Source: Eutrophobius brisbanensis
Lineage (GTDB): Bacteria > Pseudomonadota > Gammaproteobacteria > Eutrophobiales > Eutrophobiaceae
Length of the DNA stretch: 64,000 bases
Direction: 5' to 3'
Assembly: GCA_038131795.1 (NCBI GenBank)
Contig: JAYPQE010000003.1
Location: forward strand, 2,418,001 to 2,482,000
This document shows positions 25,914-35,603 of this stretch, piece by piece. A program made the translations under genes and the position numbers. Numbering within the stretch: the first letter of the stretch is position 1; each line of letters starts with the position of its first letter. The notes below the pieces were generated by a model, which was not told the DNA's origin, searched no databases, and was given only the letters and a program-made list of their open reading frames with translations.

Positions 25914-28190
25914 TTATCGACCTGCGCGGGTCAGACCGCCCAGACCACGCTCTTCCAGCTCACGGGTCAGCAGTTGATGGGTGAGCTCTGCGCTGTCAAA
26001 TTCCTGGACTTTTTCCCAGAGCGAAACGGCATCCTCATAGGAAAACGACCGGATGACACTCTTAATTCTTAACAGATCACCGGCACTGAGACTGAGGCTG
26101 TCGACCCCCAGGGCAATAAGTAAAATGGCCAGCAAGGGATCCCCGGCGGCCTCACCACAAATGGATAGGTGCTTATTATATTTTTTGGTGGCACTGGCAA
26201 TCTCAGACAATGCCTTTAAAACTGCGGGATGTAATGGATCAAACAATTTTGCAACCAGTTCGTTGTTCCTGTCGATGGCCAGCAGATACTGGATGAGATC
26301 ATTGGTCCCCACAGACACAAAGTCTACCCGTTGGGCAATCTGGTTAATCTGGTAGACCGCCGACGGCACTTCTATCATGGCACCGATCTGGGGAAATTTA
26401 ACTTCTATGCCTTCAGCACTGACCTGTTCATGGGCCCGATGGATGAAGCGGATTGAACGATCCAGTTCATCCGTATTACTGATCATCGGTAATAAAATCC
26501 TCAAGTTTTCATAGCCCTTACTGGCACGCAACATGGCCCGTAACTGGCTGAGCATGATTTCCGGATGGTCAAGCGTCACCCGTATCCCGCGCCAACCCAG
26601 GAATGGGTTGGGTTCTTTGATATTGAAATAAGGAAGTACTTTATCTCCGCCGGCATCCAGGGTACGCAGGGTAACCGGTCTGGGCGCGTAGGCTTCTATG
26701 ACCTGGCGGTAGATGGTGTACTGTTCTTCTTCACTGGGGAAATTGTCCTTTACCATAAAGGGTAATTCTGTCCTATACAGGCCGATCCCCTCGGTTGCCA
26801 CATCAATCAAATGTTTTACCCGTGTCAAAAGCCCCATGTTGGTATATAACCTGATACGGAAACCGTCAGGTGTTTCAGCGGGTTTATCATTGAGGTCGGC
26901 AAGGTCTTGTAATAACCCTGCTTCTGAATCAACTACCTCATTGTATGCCTCAAGTTCGGTATCACTGGGCGCGACAATCAACTGACCTGAGTAGCCATCA
27001 ATGATCAGTTTATTTCCGTCCAGTTTTGACAATGGAATTTGACCGAAAAAACCCAGTACAGCAGGGACATTCAGGGCATGGGCAAGGATGGCCACGTGTG
27101 AATATCCGGAACCGTGTCCAGATACAATACCGGCGAGTTTATTACCCGGGACCTTTGAGAGATCCAGAGGACTGAGATTTTCTCCTAACAGAATGACCTT
27201 GTCCGGGTAGTCGCGATCGCTTTCTGCTTCGGCCTGTAGATAACCAAGGATGCGGTTGCCAATATCGCGCATATCATTGGCCCGTTCGCGCATATATTCA
27301 TTGTCCATATTTTCAAACTGGCTGGCATATTCCTCAATGGTTTCCCTTAATGCGCCAGGTGCCCAGTTGCCTTCATGAATACGTTCAATAGTGGCCTTTT
27401 GGAGCTCTTTGTCACTGGCGATGAGGGCATAGGCATCAAACAATAACCGGTCGGCCTCGGGGAGCTTGTTTTCATATAACTGGCTGATGTTATGCAGCTC
27501 GGTCACGGCCTTTTCAATGGCGGCACGGAACCGGGTTTCCTCCTGTTGGGGATTGGCGGTATAGCGGTTAGGGACGGACAATAGATCTACGGGGTTGTAA
27601 AGCACCACACCTTCCCCAATTGTGATACCCGGGGCACCCGGGATGCCCTTAAAGTGTCCTGATGTCTTTGTCCCTGAGAGCAGTTCTTCGATGAGCCCAC
27701 GGGCCTTGGCAAAGGCAATATTGCCTGAAATCATGGTTCCCAGGGTGGTCATAAAGGCAATCTCCTGATCGCCAAACCGGCGGGCAGATTCCTGTTGAAT
27801 GACCAGTACTGCCAGGTGTTCACCATGATGGTTAATGGGGACGCCCAGAAATGAGAAATAGGGGTCTTCACCTGCTTCAGGGATATATTTAAACCTGGGA
27901 TGAGAAGGTGCGTTTTCGATATTCACCGTTTCGCCTAATTGAGTGACGAGCCCAACCAGACCTTCAGAATAGGGGATCTCAACATTGCCAACGGCGTCCT
28001 GATTCAACCCATAGGTCGCCATGAGGATATTCATGTCAGTGGTATTGTCACTGAGATATAAAGAACATACGTCTACATTCAGGGCATCATGGATCCCCTG
28101 GACAAGATTGTTTAAAGCCGAAGACAGGTCAGTAGACCGATCTATGGATTTAACAATCTTGTGTATCGTGTTTAAGGTATAGGACGTCAT
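25914..28190 (-). CDS. ptsP: PtsP, PEP-protein phosphotransferase of the nitrogen PTS (EI-Ntr)
   Basis: 758 residues. A GAF domain (about 1-160) precedes an enzyme I module: the N-terminal HPr-binding and phospho-His part with GHGSGYSHVAILAHAL (active His), then the PEP-binding barrel with LYRTELPFM, RTLDAGGDK, GWRGIRVTLDHPE and the SVGTNDLIQY signature. It passes phosphate from PEP to NPr and on to EIIA-Ntr, a regulatory relay for nitrogen, potassium and envelope control. It is full length for the family. It is not functionally tied to the downstream Pfa genes as far as the sequence shows. Confidence 0.93.
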   Translation of the reverse strand: MTSYTLNTIHKIVKSIDRSTDLSSALNNLVQGIHDALNVDVCSLYLSDNTTDMNILMATYGLNQDAVGNVEIPYSEGLVGLVTQLGETVNIENAPSHPRFKYIPEAGEDPYFSFLGVPINHHGEHLAVLVIQQESARRFGDQEIAFMTTLGTMISGNIAFAKARGLIEELLSGTKTSGHFKGIPGAPGITIGEGVVLYNPVDLLSVPNRYTANPQQEETRFRAAIEKAVTELHNISQLYENKLPEADRLLFDAYALIASDKELQKATIERIHEGNWAPGALRETIEEYASQFENMDNEYMRERANDMRDIGNRILGYLQAEAESDRDYPDKVILLGENLSPLDLSKVPGNKLAGIVSGHGSGYSHVAILAHALNVPAVLGFFGQIPLSKLDGNKLIIDGYSGQLIVAPSDTELEAYNEVVDSEAGLLQDLADLNDKPAETPDGFRIRLYTNMGLLTRVKHLIDVATEGIGLYRTELPFMVKDNFPSEEEQYTIYRQVIEAYAPRPVTLRTLDAGGDKVLPYFNIKEPNPFLGWRGIRVTLDHPEIMLSQLRAMLRASKGYENLRILLPMISNTDELDRSIRFIHRAHEQVSAEGIEVKFPQIGAMIEVPSAVYQINQIAQRVDFVSVGTNDLIQYLLAIDRNNELVAKLFDPLHPAVLKALSEIASATKKYNKHLSICGEAAGDPLLAILLIALGVDSLSLSAGDLLRIKSVIRSFSYEDAVSLWEKVQEFDSAELTHQLLTRELEERGLGGLTRAGR

Positions 28191-28309
28191 TCTAATTATT
28201 ATATTTTTATTACCGTTACTTAATTATAAGAAGAATATTTAAATTGCAACCAGTTATTTTGGGCAATCATCAATTCTTGCGGGTTTAAAGCAGAATAATT
28301 TAATTTATG

Positions 28310-28445
28310 GTGAGGTGAGGAGTCAGGTGTGAGGAGTAAAGCGTATTATTAAGGGTTGTGGAAGATTATTGATTAACTTTCGATGAGGATTTATATCTAA
28401 AGTAATGAGTACACATCACTCCTGACACCTCACTCCTCACTCTTA
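28310..28445. repeat. Inverted pair of heptamer arrays (about GTGAGGA) at the cysE 3' end
   Basis: The left array 28310-28342 reads GTGAGGT, GAGGA, GTCAGGT, GTGAGGA, GTAAAGC. The right array, on the minus strand from 28445, reads GTTAAGA, GTGAGGA, GTGAGGT, GTCAGGA. The arms face each other across about 70 bases and could form a long hairpin after cysE. The cysE stop (28430-28432) is inside the right array. The rest of the 238-base ptsP-cysE gap shows no gene. Confidence 0.8.
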
Positions 28446-29134
28446 ACTTTCTTCTTAATCTCTTCCAATTCTTTATCAATCTTATGCATATGGTCCAGCA
28501 TGGTATCTATTGCATTTTGAATAGGATCAGGCATGTCTCTGGTTGGTCCATAAGCATCAAAACCAATCTTCTTTGCCATGGCATGACGCTGGGCTTCCAG
28601 CTGCTGGCTTGCGTCATCACCCACAGACACCACATGCCCCGGGATTCCCACCACCGTTGCATCGGCAGGGATATCTTTTACCACTACGGCATTGGAGCCC
28701 ACCTTTGCACCCGTGCCAAGCACAATGGGGCCGAGTACTTTCGCGCCAGCTCCAATAATGACGTTGTTTTCCAGTGTCGGATGACGTTTTCCCTTGTCTG
28801 TAGTGGTGGTGCCACCCAGGGTGACACCGTGGTAGATGGAGCAGTCATCACCAATAATGGCGGTTTCACCTATGACTACCCCCATGCCATGGTCAATAAA
28901 AAAGCGTTTGCCAATTCTTGCCCCGGGATGGATCTCAACACCAGTCAAAAAACGGGCGATATAAGACCCGAACCGGCCCAGCAGGTAAAGATGATGTGTC
29001 CAGAGCCAGTGATTGAACCGGTGTAACAGGATGGCGTGCAGCCCCGGACTGGTGATCAGTGATTCCAGTGCAGAGCGGGCGGCCGGGTCCCGTTCAAATA
29101 TGGTTTCGATGTCTTCTTTTATATTGTCAAACAT
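28430..29134 (-). CDS. cysE: Serine O-acetyltransferase
   Basis: 234 residues. It makes O-acetylserine, the first step of cysteine synthesis. An N-terminal helical part (RDPAARSALESLITSPGLHA) is followed by a left-handed beta-helix with hexapeptide repeats (IHPGARIGKRFFIDHGMGVVIGE-like turns) and the catalytic HGVTLGG. The shorter form resembles the EpsC/plant-type enzymes found in many bacteria rather than the 273-residue E. coli form. The last codons (VKSEE) and the stop are made by heptamer repeat DNA, so the C-terminal tail is repeat-derived. It starts 7 bases after valS and is likely co-transcribed. Confidence 0.92.
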   Translation of the reverse strand: MFDNIKEDIETIFERDPAARSALESLITSPGLHAILLHRFNHWLWTHHLYLLGRFGSYIARFLTGVEIHPGARIGKRFFIDHGMGVVIGETAIIGDDCSIYHGVTLGGTTTTDKGKRHPTLENNVIIGAGAKVLGPIVLGTGAKVGSNAVVVKDIPADATVVGIPGHVVSVGDDASQQLEAQRHAMAKKIGFDAYGPTRDMPDPIQNAIDTMLDHMHKIDKELEEIKKKVKSEE

Positions 29135-29141
29135 ATCTAGC

Positions 29142-31985
29142 CTATAGCAGTTTTAATATTCTCTGATGCTGTTCTTCCAGCTTGGCAATGGATGCCAGGG
29201 TCTCTTCCAGCTTGTGTTTCTCTTTGTTGACGACATCTTCCGGTGCCCGATCAATAAAATTACGGTTGTTTAATTTTGCTTCAATCCGTCCTTTGTCATT
29301 ATTCAGCCTGGCAAGTTCCTTTTCCAGTCTGGCAGACTCGGCTTTTGGATCGATAATGTCTGTCAGTGGTACCAGTATGGTCATGTCCCCTGCCAGGGCA
29401 ATAATGGCATCATCTGGAGATTCTTCAACCGATGTTATTGAACTGATCTTACCCAGTGTGCTTATATAACTGGAATTGGCTTGTAGGAATGATTTTTCGT
29501 CCTCTGTCCCGCCCATGATCTGCACTGCCAGGGGTTTACCGGGCGCAATATCACGTTCTGAACGGATGCGCCTGACGCCCAGGATAAACAGCTTTACCCA
29601 TGACATCTCCGTGAGCACTGCGCGGGCAGATTCTGTGACCTCAGATGTTTTCGGGAAGGGTTGTTGCATGATGGTATTGCCATCATTTCCCAGCCTGGGG
29701 GCGGTACGATGCCATATCTCTTCAGTAATGAAAGGCATAAACGGATGCATTAACCTTAAAAGTTGTTCCAGTATATTGACCAGGGTAAACAAGGTTCCCC
29801 TTTTTCGGATTTCTGTGGCGGTATCATCTGTTAAGGTGGTCTTGGACAACTCCAGATACCAGTCACAATATTCGTCCCAGATAAATTCATAAATGGCCTG
29901 TGCAGCCAGGTCAAAACGATAGGTGGCTATACCGGTGTTAACCTGATCTACGGCCTGGGAAAACCGCGCATTGATCCAGTGTTCAGCAAGCCCCAATTCC
30001 CTGTCTTCATCGTTCACATCCAGTTCACTGGCATCCAGGTTCATCATGACATAACGGCTGGCGTTCCAGATTTTATTGCAGAAGTTGCGGTACCCGGTAA
30101 TGCGTCCTACATCAAAATTTATCCCGCGGCCCTGGGTGGCAAGCGAGGCAAATGTGAAACGTAATGCATCTGTGCCGTAGGAATCGATACCTTCCGGGAA
30201 ATGTTTGCGGGTCTGTTTGGTGATCTTTTCCGCATCCTTGGGACGCATCATTCCAGTGGTGCGTTTTTGAACCAGTTGTTCCAGGTCTATGCCATCGATC
30301 AGATCCAGTGGGTCGAGAATATTACCTTTAGACTTTGACATCTTCTGGCCTTCTGAATCTCTGACCAGACCATGGATATAGACTTCGCGAAACGGCACAT
30401 CCCCCATGAATTTGATACCCATCATGATCATTCTGGCAACCCAGAAAAAGATTATGTCAAAACCGGTGACCAGTACGCTGGTGGGGTAGAACGTCTCAAG
30501 CTCAGGGGTTTTCTCCGGCCACCCAAGGGTGGAGAAAGGCCATAGGGCGGATGAAAACCAGGTATCCAGTACGTCTTCATCCTGGACAAGTGAGGTGTCA
30601 GGTGTCAGGTGTGAGGCGTATTTCTGTCGAATTTCCTCCTCATTGCGACCGACATAGACATTACCGTCAGGGTCATACCATGCCGGGATCTGGTGTCCCC
30701 ACCAGAGCTGTCGGCTGATACACCAGTCTTCAATGTTACGCATCCATTCGTAATAGGTCTTGTCCCAGTTTCCCGGGACGAATTTTATATCTCCTTTTTC
30801 AACGGCCTCAATGGCTGGCTCTGCCAGAGGTTGAATCTTGACATACCACTGATCCGTTAAATACGGTTCGATGACGGCACCGGAGCGGTCACCACGTGGC
30901 ACCATTAGTTTATGCGGTTCGATTTTTTCCAGAAGGTCAGCGGCTTCAAGGTCCTGAACAATTAATTTTCTAGCTTCAAACCGGTCTTTGTCACGATAGG
31001 CCTGGGGTATACCTATGATATCGGCATCCTCCAGCACGTATCGGGTGGCAGTATTATCATGGTGTTCCAGCTCCATACCCGTCTTCGAGGTGATCCGGGC
31101 ATCGTGAGTGAAGATATTGATCAATGGCAAGGTATGCCTTTCACCTACTTCATAGTCGTTAAAATCATGGGCTGGGGTGATTTTGACGCAGCCGGTACCA
31201 AATTCCGGATCCACGTATTCGTCTGCGATGACGGGTATCTTTCTACCGGTCAATGGTAGTTCAAGATCATGACCGATGAGGTCCTGGTAGCGTTCATCTT
31301 CCGGATGAACGGCAACGGCGGCATCACCCAGCATGGTTTCCGGACGGGTGGTTGCCACTATCACATGACCCTTGCCATCACAGCGGGGATAGCGGATATG
31401 CCACATGTTACCGTCCTCTTCCTCAGAGATGACTTCCAGGTCTGAGATAGCGGTATGTAATACCGGGTCCCAGTTCACCAGGCGTTTGCCGCGGTAGATG
31501 AGTCCTTCGTCATATAACCTGACAAAGACTTCTTTCACCGCATCAGACAGGCCCTCATCCATGGTAAAGCGTTCCCGGGACCAGTCCATGGATGTACCCA
31601 GGCGTCTTGACTGGTTAGTTATGGTGCTGCCGGATTCTTCTTTCCACTTCCAGACGGCCTGGGTAAATGTTTCCCGCCCCAGGTCATGACGGCTCTGGCC
31701 TTTCAGTTCCAGCTGTCTTTCCACGACCATCTGGGTGGCGATACCTGCATGATCGGTCCCGCATTGCCAAAGCGTTTGATTACCGTTCATGCGGTGATAG
31801 CGTGTGAGAATATCCATCAGTGTCTGCTGGAAGGCATGTCCCATGTGCAGATTCCCGGTGACATTGGGTGGCGGCAGCATGATGCAATAGGGATCCCCAC
31901 CACCTGCAGGGGCAAAATAGCCTTCTTTTTCCCAGAATTGATACCAGGTGGTCTCTATATTTTTTGGGTTATACGTCTTATCCAT
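29142..31985 (-). CDS. valS: Valyl-tRNA synthetase
   Basis: 947 residues, full length. Class I signatures: PPPNVTGNLHMGHAF (HIGH motif) near residue 40 and KMSKSKGN near residue 555; the editing domain contains TTRPETMLGD; a C-terminal coiled coil (residues about 880-947) is typical of ValRS. It follows holC and a small ORF in the common gamma order pepA-holC-valS. Unusual: the segment just before QDEDVLDTWFSS is encoded by four units of the heptamer repeat found elsewhere at gene ends. Confidence 0.96.
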   Translation of the reverse strand: MDKTYNPKNIETTWYQFWEKEGYFAPAGGGDPYCIMLPPPNVTGNLHMGHAFQQTLMDILTRYHRMNGNQTLWQCGTDHAGIATQMVVERQLELKGQSRHDLGRETFTQAVWKWKEESGSTITNQSRRLGTSMDWSRERFTMDEGLSDAVKEVFVRLYDEGLIYRGKRLVNWDPVLHTAISDLEVISEEEDGNMWHIRYPRCDGKGHVIVATTRPETMLGDAAVAVHPEDERYQDLIGHDLELPLTGRKIPVIADEYVDPEFGTGCVKITPAHDFNDYEVGERHTLPLINIFTHDARITSKTGMELEHHDNTATRYVLEDADIIGIPQAYRDKDRFEARKLIVQDLEAADLLEKIEPHKLMVPRGDRSGAVIEPYLTDQWYVKIQPLAEPAIEAVEKGDIKFVPGNWDKTYYEWMRNIEDWCISRQLWWGHQIPAWYDPDGNVYVGRNEEEIRQKYASHLTPDTSLVQDEDVLDTWFSSALWPFSTLGWPEKTPELETFYPTSVLVTGFDIIFFWVARMIMMGIKFMGDVPFREVYIHGLVRDSEGQKMSKSKGNILDPLDLIDGIDLEQLVQKRTTGMMRPKDAEKITKQTRKHFPEGIDSYGTDALRFTFASLATQGRGINFDVGRITGYRNFCNKIWNASRYVMMNLDASELDVNDEDRELGLAEHWINARFSQAVDQVNTGIATYRFDLAAQAIYEFIWDEYCDWYLELSKTTLTDDTATEIRKRGTLFTLVNILEQLLRLMHPFMPFITEEIWHRTAPRLGNDGNTIMQQPFPKTSEVTESARAVLTEMSWVKLFILGVRRIRSERDIAPGKPLAVQIMGGTEDEKSFLQANSSYISTLGKISSITSVEESPDDAIIALAGDMTILVPLTDIIDPKAESARLEKELARLNNDKGRIEAKLNNRNFIDRAPEDVVNKEKHKLEETLASIAKLEEQHQRILKLL
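30590..30617. repeat. Heptamer array inside the valS coding sequence
   Basis: Four 7-base units GTGAGGT, GTCAGGT, GTCAGGT, GTGAGGC on the plus strand. On the coding (minus) strand they give the peptide ASHLTPDTS within YASHLTPDTSLVQ. The reading frame is kept. Confidence 0.85.
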
Positions 31986-32088
31986 GGCTCATATATTTAA
32001 TGTGTCAGTAAAAACTGAGGAATTATGCCGAAACTGGCGCCGCTTTACATCTATAACGGGCAGTTGAGAGTGTAGAAATTTCCTGTCC

Positions 32089-32424
32089 TTAATCAGATTC
32101 GTCTTGATCGGGGCCCTTTTTAATGCGGCCCTGCAGCTCAAGGAGGATGCTATCTTTCAGGTTGCCCACTTCTTCCAGTTCATGGGACAGTTTTTCTTCT
32201 ACTTCATCTACCAATTGGGAATAATTGGGGTCGTCATGGCCTGTATTTAGTTCGGTGTGATATTGTTCCTCATCCTGCTCCGTGGTAACCAGTTCATCAA
32301 GAATTGGAATCATCCGATGACCGACAACGCTGACCCGGCTTTGCGTGGATTTATTTTCAACCAGATCTTCAAGCTCATTTATCTGATCGGTCAATCCGGG
32401 TGATTGTTCTGGTCTCTCAGCCAT
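32089..32424 (-). CDS. Conserved-position small acidic protein, unknown function
   Basis: 111 residues, rich in Glu and Asp, predicted helical (DQINELEDLVENK; DEVEEKLSHELEEVGNLKDSILLELQGRIK), with no signal peptide. It overlaps the end of holC by 8 bases and lies before valS, so it is part of the pepA-holC-valS group. I do not recognise the family; the charged helical make-up would suit a small protein-binding factor, but that is a guess. Confidence 0.7.
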   Translation of the reverse strand: MAERPEQSPGLTDQINELEDLVENKSTQSRVSVVGHRMIPILDELVTTEQDEEQYHTELNTGHDDPNYSQLVDEVEEKLSHELEEVGNLKDSILLELQGRIKKGPDQDESD

Positions 32425-32851
32425 CCTGAAACGAATCTATATTGTGATTGTTTAATTCAAATCCCATATCGCGATATATCTTATAACGTTGGCGGCCTTT
32501 GTCTTTTTCATCAGGGTCGTCAGTGATGATCTCAATCACCCTGTTGTACTTGGATGCACAGTCTGGAACAGAATCGGTAAGATTGATAATGACATCGGCA
32601 TCGGTGGTGTTAGATCCATTCCAGCCAATCGTGATGGGCGAGTCACCATCTGCGTTATCGATCGTTGAATGGGGCAGGAAGCTGATATCATGGTAGGTCC
32701 ACAATAAATCATCAATGGCCCCTGCTGCTTGCTGGTCTTTTGCGATTATAAAAACCCGGTTGCCATGTGACCAGGCCTTATTGGTAATGGAACAGGCAAA
32801 CCTCCCTGGGTTCCTGACACCTTTTAATACATAAAAGTCGGCCTGTGGCAT
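32417..32851 (-). CDS. holC: DNA polymerase III chi subunit
   Basis: 144 residues. Family features include the N-terminal ADFYVLKGVRNPGRFACSITNKAW segment, the VFIIAKDQQAAGAIDDLLWTY helix-strand pair, FLPHST, and the C-terminal RYKIYRDMGFELNNH. Chi links the clamp loader to SSB at the replication fork. Position directly after pepA and before valS agrees with the usual gamma order. The nearby 111-residue gene overlaps its stop. Confidence 0.9.
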   Translation of the reverse strand: MPQADFYVLKGVRNPGRFACSITNKAWSHGNRVFIIAKDQQAAGAIDDLLWTYHDISFLPHSTIDNADGDSPITIGWNGSNTTDADVIINLTDSVPDCASKYNRVIEIITDDPDEKDKGRQRYKIYRDMGFELNNHNIDSFQDG

Positions 32852-32870
32852 GGGCTAATGATTATAAAAA

Positions 32871-34364
32871 TTACTTTGCTGCTTTATTCAGAATGTATTG
32901 CATCAGTAATCTCACAGGCCGGCCGGTTGCCCCCTTATTAGCCCCGGAAAGCCATGCGGTTCCCGCAATATCCAGGTGGGCCCAGCGGTATTTACGAGTA
33001 AACCTGGATAAAAAGCAGGCCGCGGTGATTGTACCCGCCTCTCTGCCACCAATATTGGCCATGTCAGCAAATGGGCTGTCCAGCATGGATTGATATTCTT
33101 CCCAAAGGGGGAGTTGCCAGGCGCGATCATTGCTGTATTCGCCGGCCGATATGAGGTCATTCGCCAATGGGCTATGGTTGCTTAACAGGCCTGTAGCATA
33201 TTTACCCAGGGCGATGACACAGGCACCGGTGAGGGTGGCGATATCAATGACCACGTCCGGGTTGAATCGATCGGAATAGGTCAGGGCATCACATAAGATC
33301 AGTCGTCCTTCTGCATCCGTATTTAATACCTCGACAGTTTGTCCGGACATGCTGGTAAAGATGTCACCTGGCTTGGTGGCCGTTCCACTGGGCATATTTT
33401 CTACCGTGGGTACCACACCCACCAGGTTAATAGGCAGGCCCAGTTCAGCAGTGGCACAGACGGCACCCAGGACTGAGGCAGCACCACACATGTCATATTT
33501 CATTTCATCCATGGCCTGCGACGGTTTAATGGAGATACCACCGGTATCGAAGGTGACGCCTTTACCCACCAGGACAATGGGTTTTTTATCTGCCGGTCCA
33601 TTGTAATACTCAAGGGTAATCAGTTTTGGTGGTTCAGCAGAACCCGCCGATACAGACAACAAGGAATTCATGCCAAGGTTTTTCATTTCTTCCGCCTCAA
33701 GGATATTCACCTTGATTGCCTTGTAGGTTTTGGCAAGTTGTTTGGCCTGTAATGCCAGATGTGAAGGGGTACATACATTTGCCGGTCGATTGGCGAGATC
33801 GCGGGTCAGTTTGACGCCTTTTGATATACCGAGTCCTTCGTTGATGGCTTCATCACCTGCCGGCAAATCACGGCGAGAAGGGACAGTCAGAACCAGCTTT
33901 CTGATGGTTTTTCTATCACGTTTCTTTTTACTTTTAAATTCATTGAACTGGTAAAGATTGCCGTTGGTTACTTCAACGGCCTGCCTGACTTTCCAGTGAA
34001 TGTCCCTGCCTTTGATAGGAAGCTGGGACAGGTAACTCACGGCCTCGGTGGCCCCGGTTTCATTAAGTTCTTTAATACTGTTTTCAATAATTTTTTTGTA
34101 TTTGTTATCGTCCAGGTCCCGTTCTTTGCCACATCCAACTAGTAGGATACGGTCTGCGAGCATGCCCGGTACGTTATATAAGACCAGCGACTGTCCCGCT
34201 TTGCCGTCCATGTCTCCTCTTCTGATTAAATTAGACAGGTGTTTCTTGCTGACCTGATCAATGGCCTTGGCTTCCGGCGTAAGACGACGTGGCTCGGTAA
34301 TACCGACTATGACACAGGCAGTGCGTTGCTTTTCGGGATTCCCACTTTTTATTATGAATTCCAT
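32871..34364 (-). CDS. pepA: Leucyl aminopeptidase (cytosol aminopeptidase, M17)
   Basis: 497 residues, full length. The two-zinc peptidase domain shows GKGVTFDTGGISIKPS (Lys and Asp), YDMCGAASVLG, and the family signature NTDAEGRLIL. The N-terminal macro-like domain is present. It removes N-terminal residues from peptides; in Enterobacteria PepA also binds DNA in Xer recombination, which cannot be judged here. It is divergent from lptF across 138 bases, which must hold both promoters. Confidence 0.95.
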   Translation of the reverse strand: MEFIIKSGNPEKQRTACVIVGITEPRRLTPEAKAIDQVSKKHLSNLIRRGDMDGKAGQSLVLYNVPGMLADRILLVGCGKERDLDDNKYKKIIENSIKELNETGATEAVSYLSQLPIKGRDIHWKVRQAVEVTNGNLYQFNEFKSKKKRDRKTIRKLVLTVPSRRDLPAGDEAINEGLGISKGVKLTRDLANRPANVCTPSHLALQAKQLAKTYKAIKVNILEAEEMKNLGMNSLLSVSAGSAEPPKLITLEYYNGPADKKPIVLVGKGVTFDTGGISIKPSQAMDEMKYDMCGAASVLGAVCATAELGLPINLVGVVPTVENMPSGTATKPGDIFTSMSGQTVEVLNTDAEGRLILCDALTYSDRFNPDVVIDIATLTGACVIALGKYATGLLSNHSPLANDLISAGEYSNDRAWQLPLWEEYQSMLDSPFADMANIGGREAGTITAACFLSRFTRKYRWAHLDIAGTAWLSGANKGATGRPVRLLMQYILNKAAK

Positions 34365-34502
34365 ACAATATTAGACCTTAAGTTTGTTGAGTTTTTCAGG
34401 TTAAGAATCTGGTTTTCAGGGGAAGATTTACAAGGTACCCTGAATCGTTATGCAAGTTTATCATGTGTATTTGCTTAAATGTAGAATACTGTAAACCTCA
34501 AA

Positions 34503-35603
34503 ATGTTGATACTTGAACGCTATATTTACAGTGAAATCCTGTCCAAGCTGGGCTGGATTTTGATGTTTCTGGTATTGATTTTGTCCAGTGACAGATTCGT
34601 TGATTATCTGTCTGATGCGGCTGCTGGGACGCTACCAAACCATTTAATATTTAAGATTCTGCTAATGAAGATGCTGACGATGTTACCTCAGCTGCTTCCT
34701 ATCGTTCTGTTTCTGGGGGTGGTGCTGGCCTTATCAAGGCTGTCCCTTGATAGGGAACTCATTATTGTCTCCGGTGCCGGATTGACCGAGCGGTTTAAAT
34801 TATTTTCTATTATGAAGTTGTCGGTTGGTTTTTCATTTATTGTCTTAGTGGCCAGTTTTTTTGTTTCACCCTGGGCCGAAGGACAATTCAGGGAGATTCG
34901 AAACCAGGCGTTGGTGGAAGCGGACATATCAGGGATAGCTGCTGGGAGATTCAGGGAATTCAGTAAAGGCGATATGGTGGTATATGTTGAGAAAATGGAT
35001 GAACAGAATGCATCGATGAAAAACATTTTCCTGCATAGAAAATCAGAAGAAAATATGGGGGTTTTGAATTCCTCAAGTGCCAGGTATTTTGTTAAACCTG
35101 ACTCTGGCAGCCGTTATGTTCTGTTCGAGAATGGTAGCCGTTACGTAGGACAGCCTGGAGATCGCGAATATCAGATAACCAGATATAAAACCTATGGCGT
35201 GTTACTGGATTATGGTGAGGTGGAGACAGATGATGTCTGGTTGAACACCTATCCGACCACTGAAATCTGGCAGGATTCCCGCCCCCAGTATAAGGCAGAG
35301 TTTCAATGGCGGCTGTCTTTTGTCTTTGCTACTTTATTGCTTCCCGTATTTGCCCTGGTCATCAACCGGTATTTTGGTAGTGACAGTCGGTATGTACCCA
35401 TCTTCATCTGTGGTCTGGGGTATCTGATATATAGTAATTTGCTGGGGCTTTCAAAATCGATGTTGTACTGGGACAGGATACCTGGATACCTGGGGCTGTG
35501 GTGGGTCCATTTATTTTTCCTTATCGTCATATTATTGTTGTTTAATGGGCCGTCAATCTGGAGAGTTTTAAAATCAAATAAGCCGGAGAAGGCGAGGCTA
35601 TAA
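34503..35603 (+). CDS. lptF: LPS export permease LptF
   Basis: 366 residues, YjgP/YjgQ family. One membrane helix pair at the N-terminus (residues about 10-35 and 50-75) and a third at about 98-120, a periplasmic beta-jellyroll (about 130-260) and three C-terminal helices. LptF with LptG and LptB extracts lipopolysaccharide from the inner membrane. The start ERYIYSEILSKLG is typical. The stop overlaps the lptG start by one base (TAATG). Confidence 0.92.
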   Translation: MLILERYIYSEILSKLGWILMFLVLILSSDRFVDYLSDAAAGTLPNHLIFKILLMKMLTMLPQLLPIVLFLGVVLALSRLSLDRELIIVSGAGLTERFKLFSIMKLSVGFSFIVLVASFFVSPWAEGQFREIRNQALVEADISGIAAGRFREFSKGDMVVYVEKMDEQNASMKNIFLHRKSEENMGVLNSSSARYFVKPDSGSRYVLFENGSRYVGQPGDREYQITRYKTYGVLLDYGEVETDDVWLNTYPTTEIWQDSRPQYKAEFQWRLSFVFATLLLPVFALVINRYFGSDSRYVPIFICGLGYLIYSNLLGLSKSMLYWDRIPGYLGLWWVHLFFLIVILLLFNGPSIWRVLKSNKPEKARL

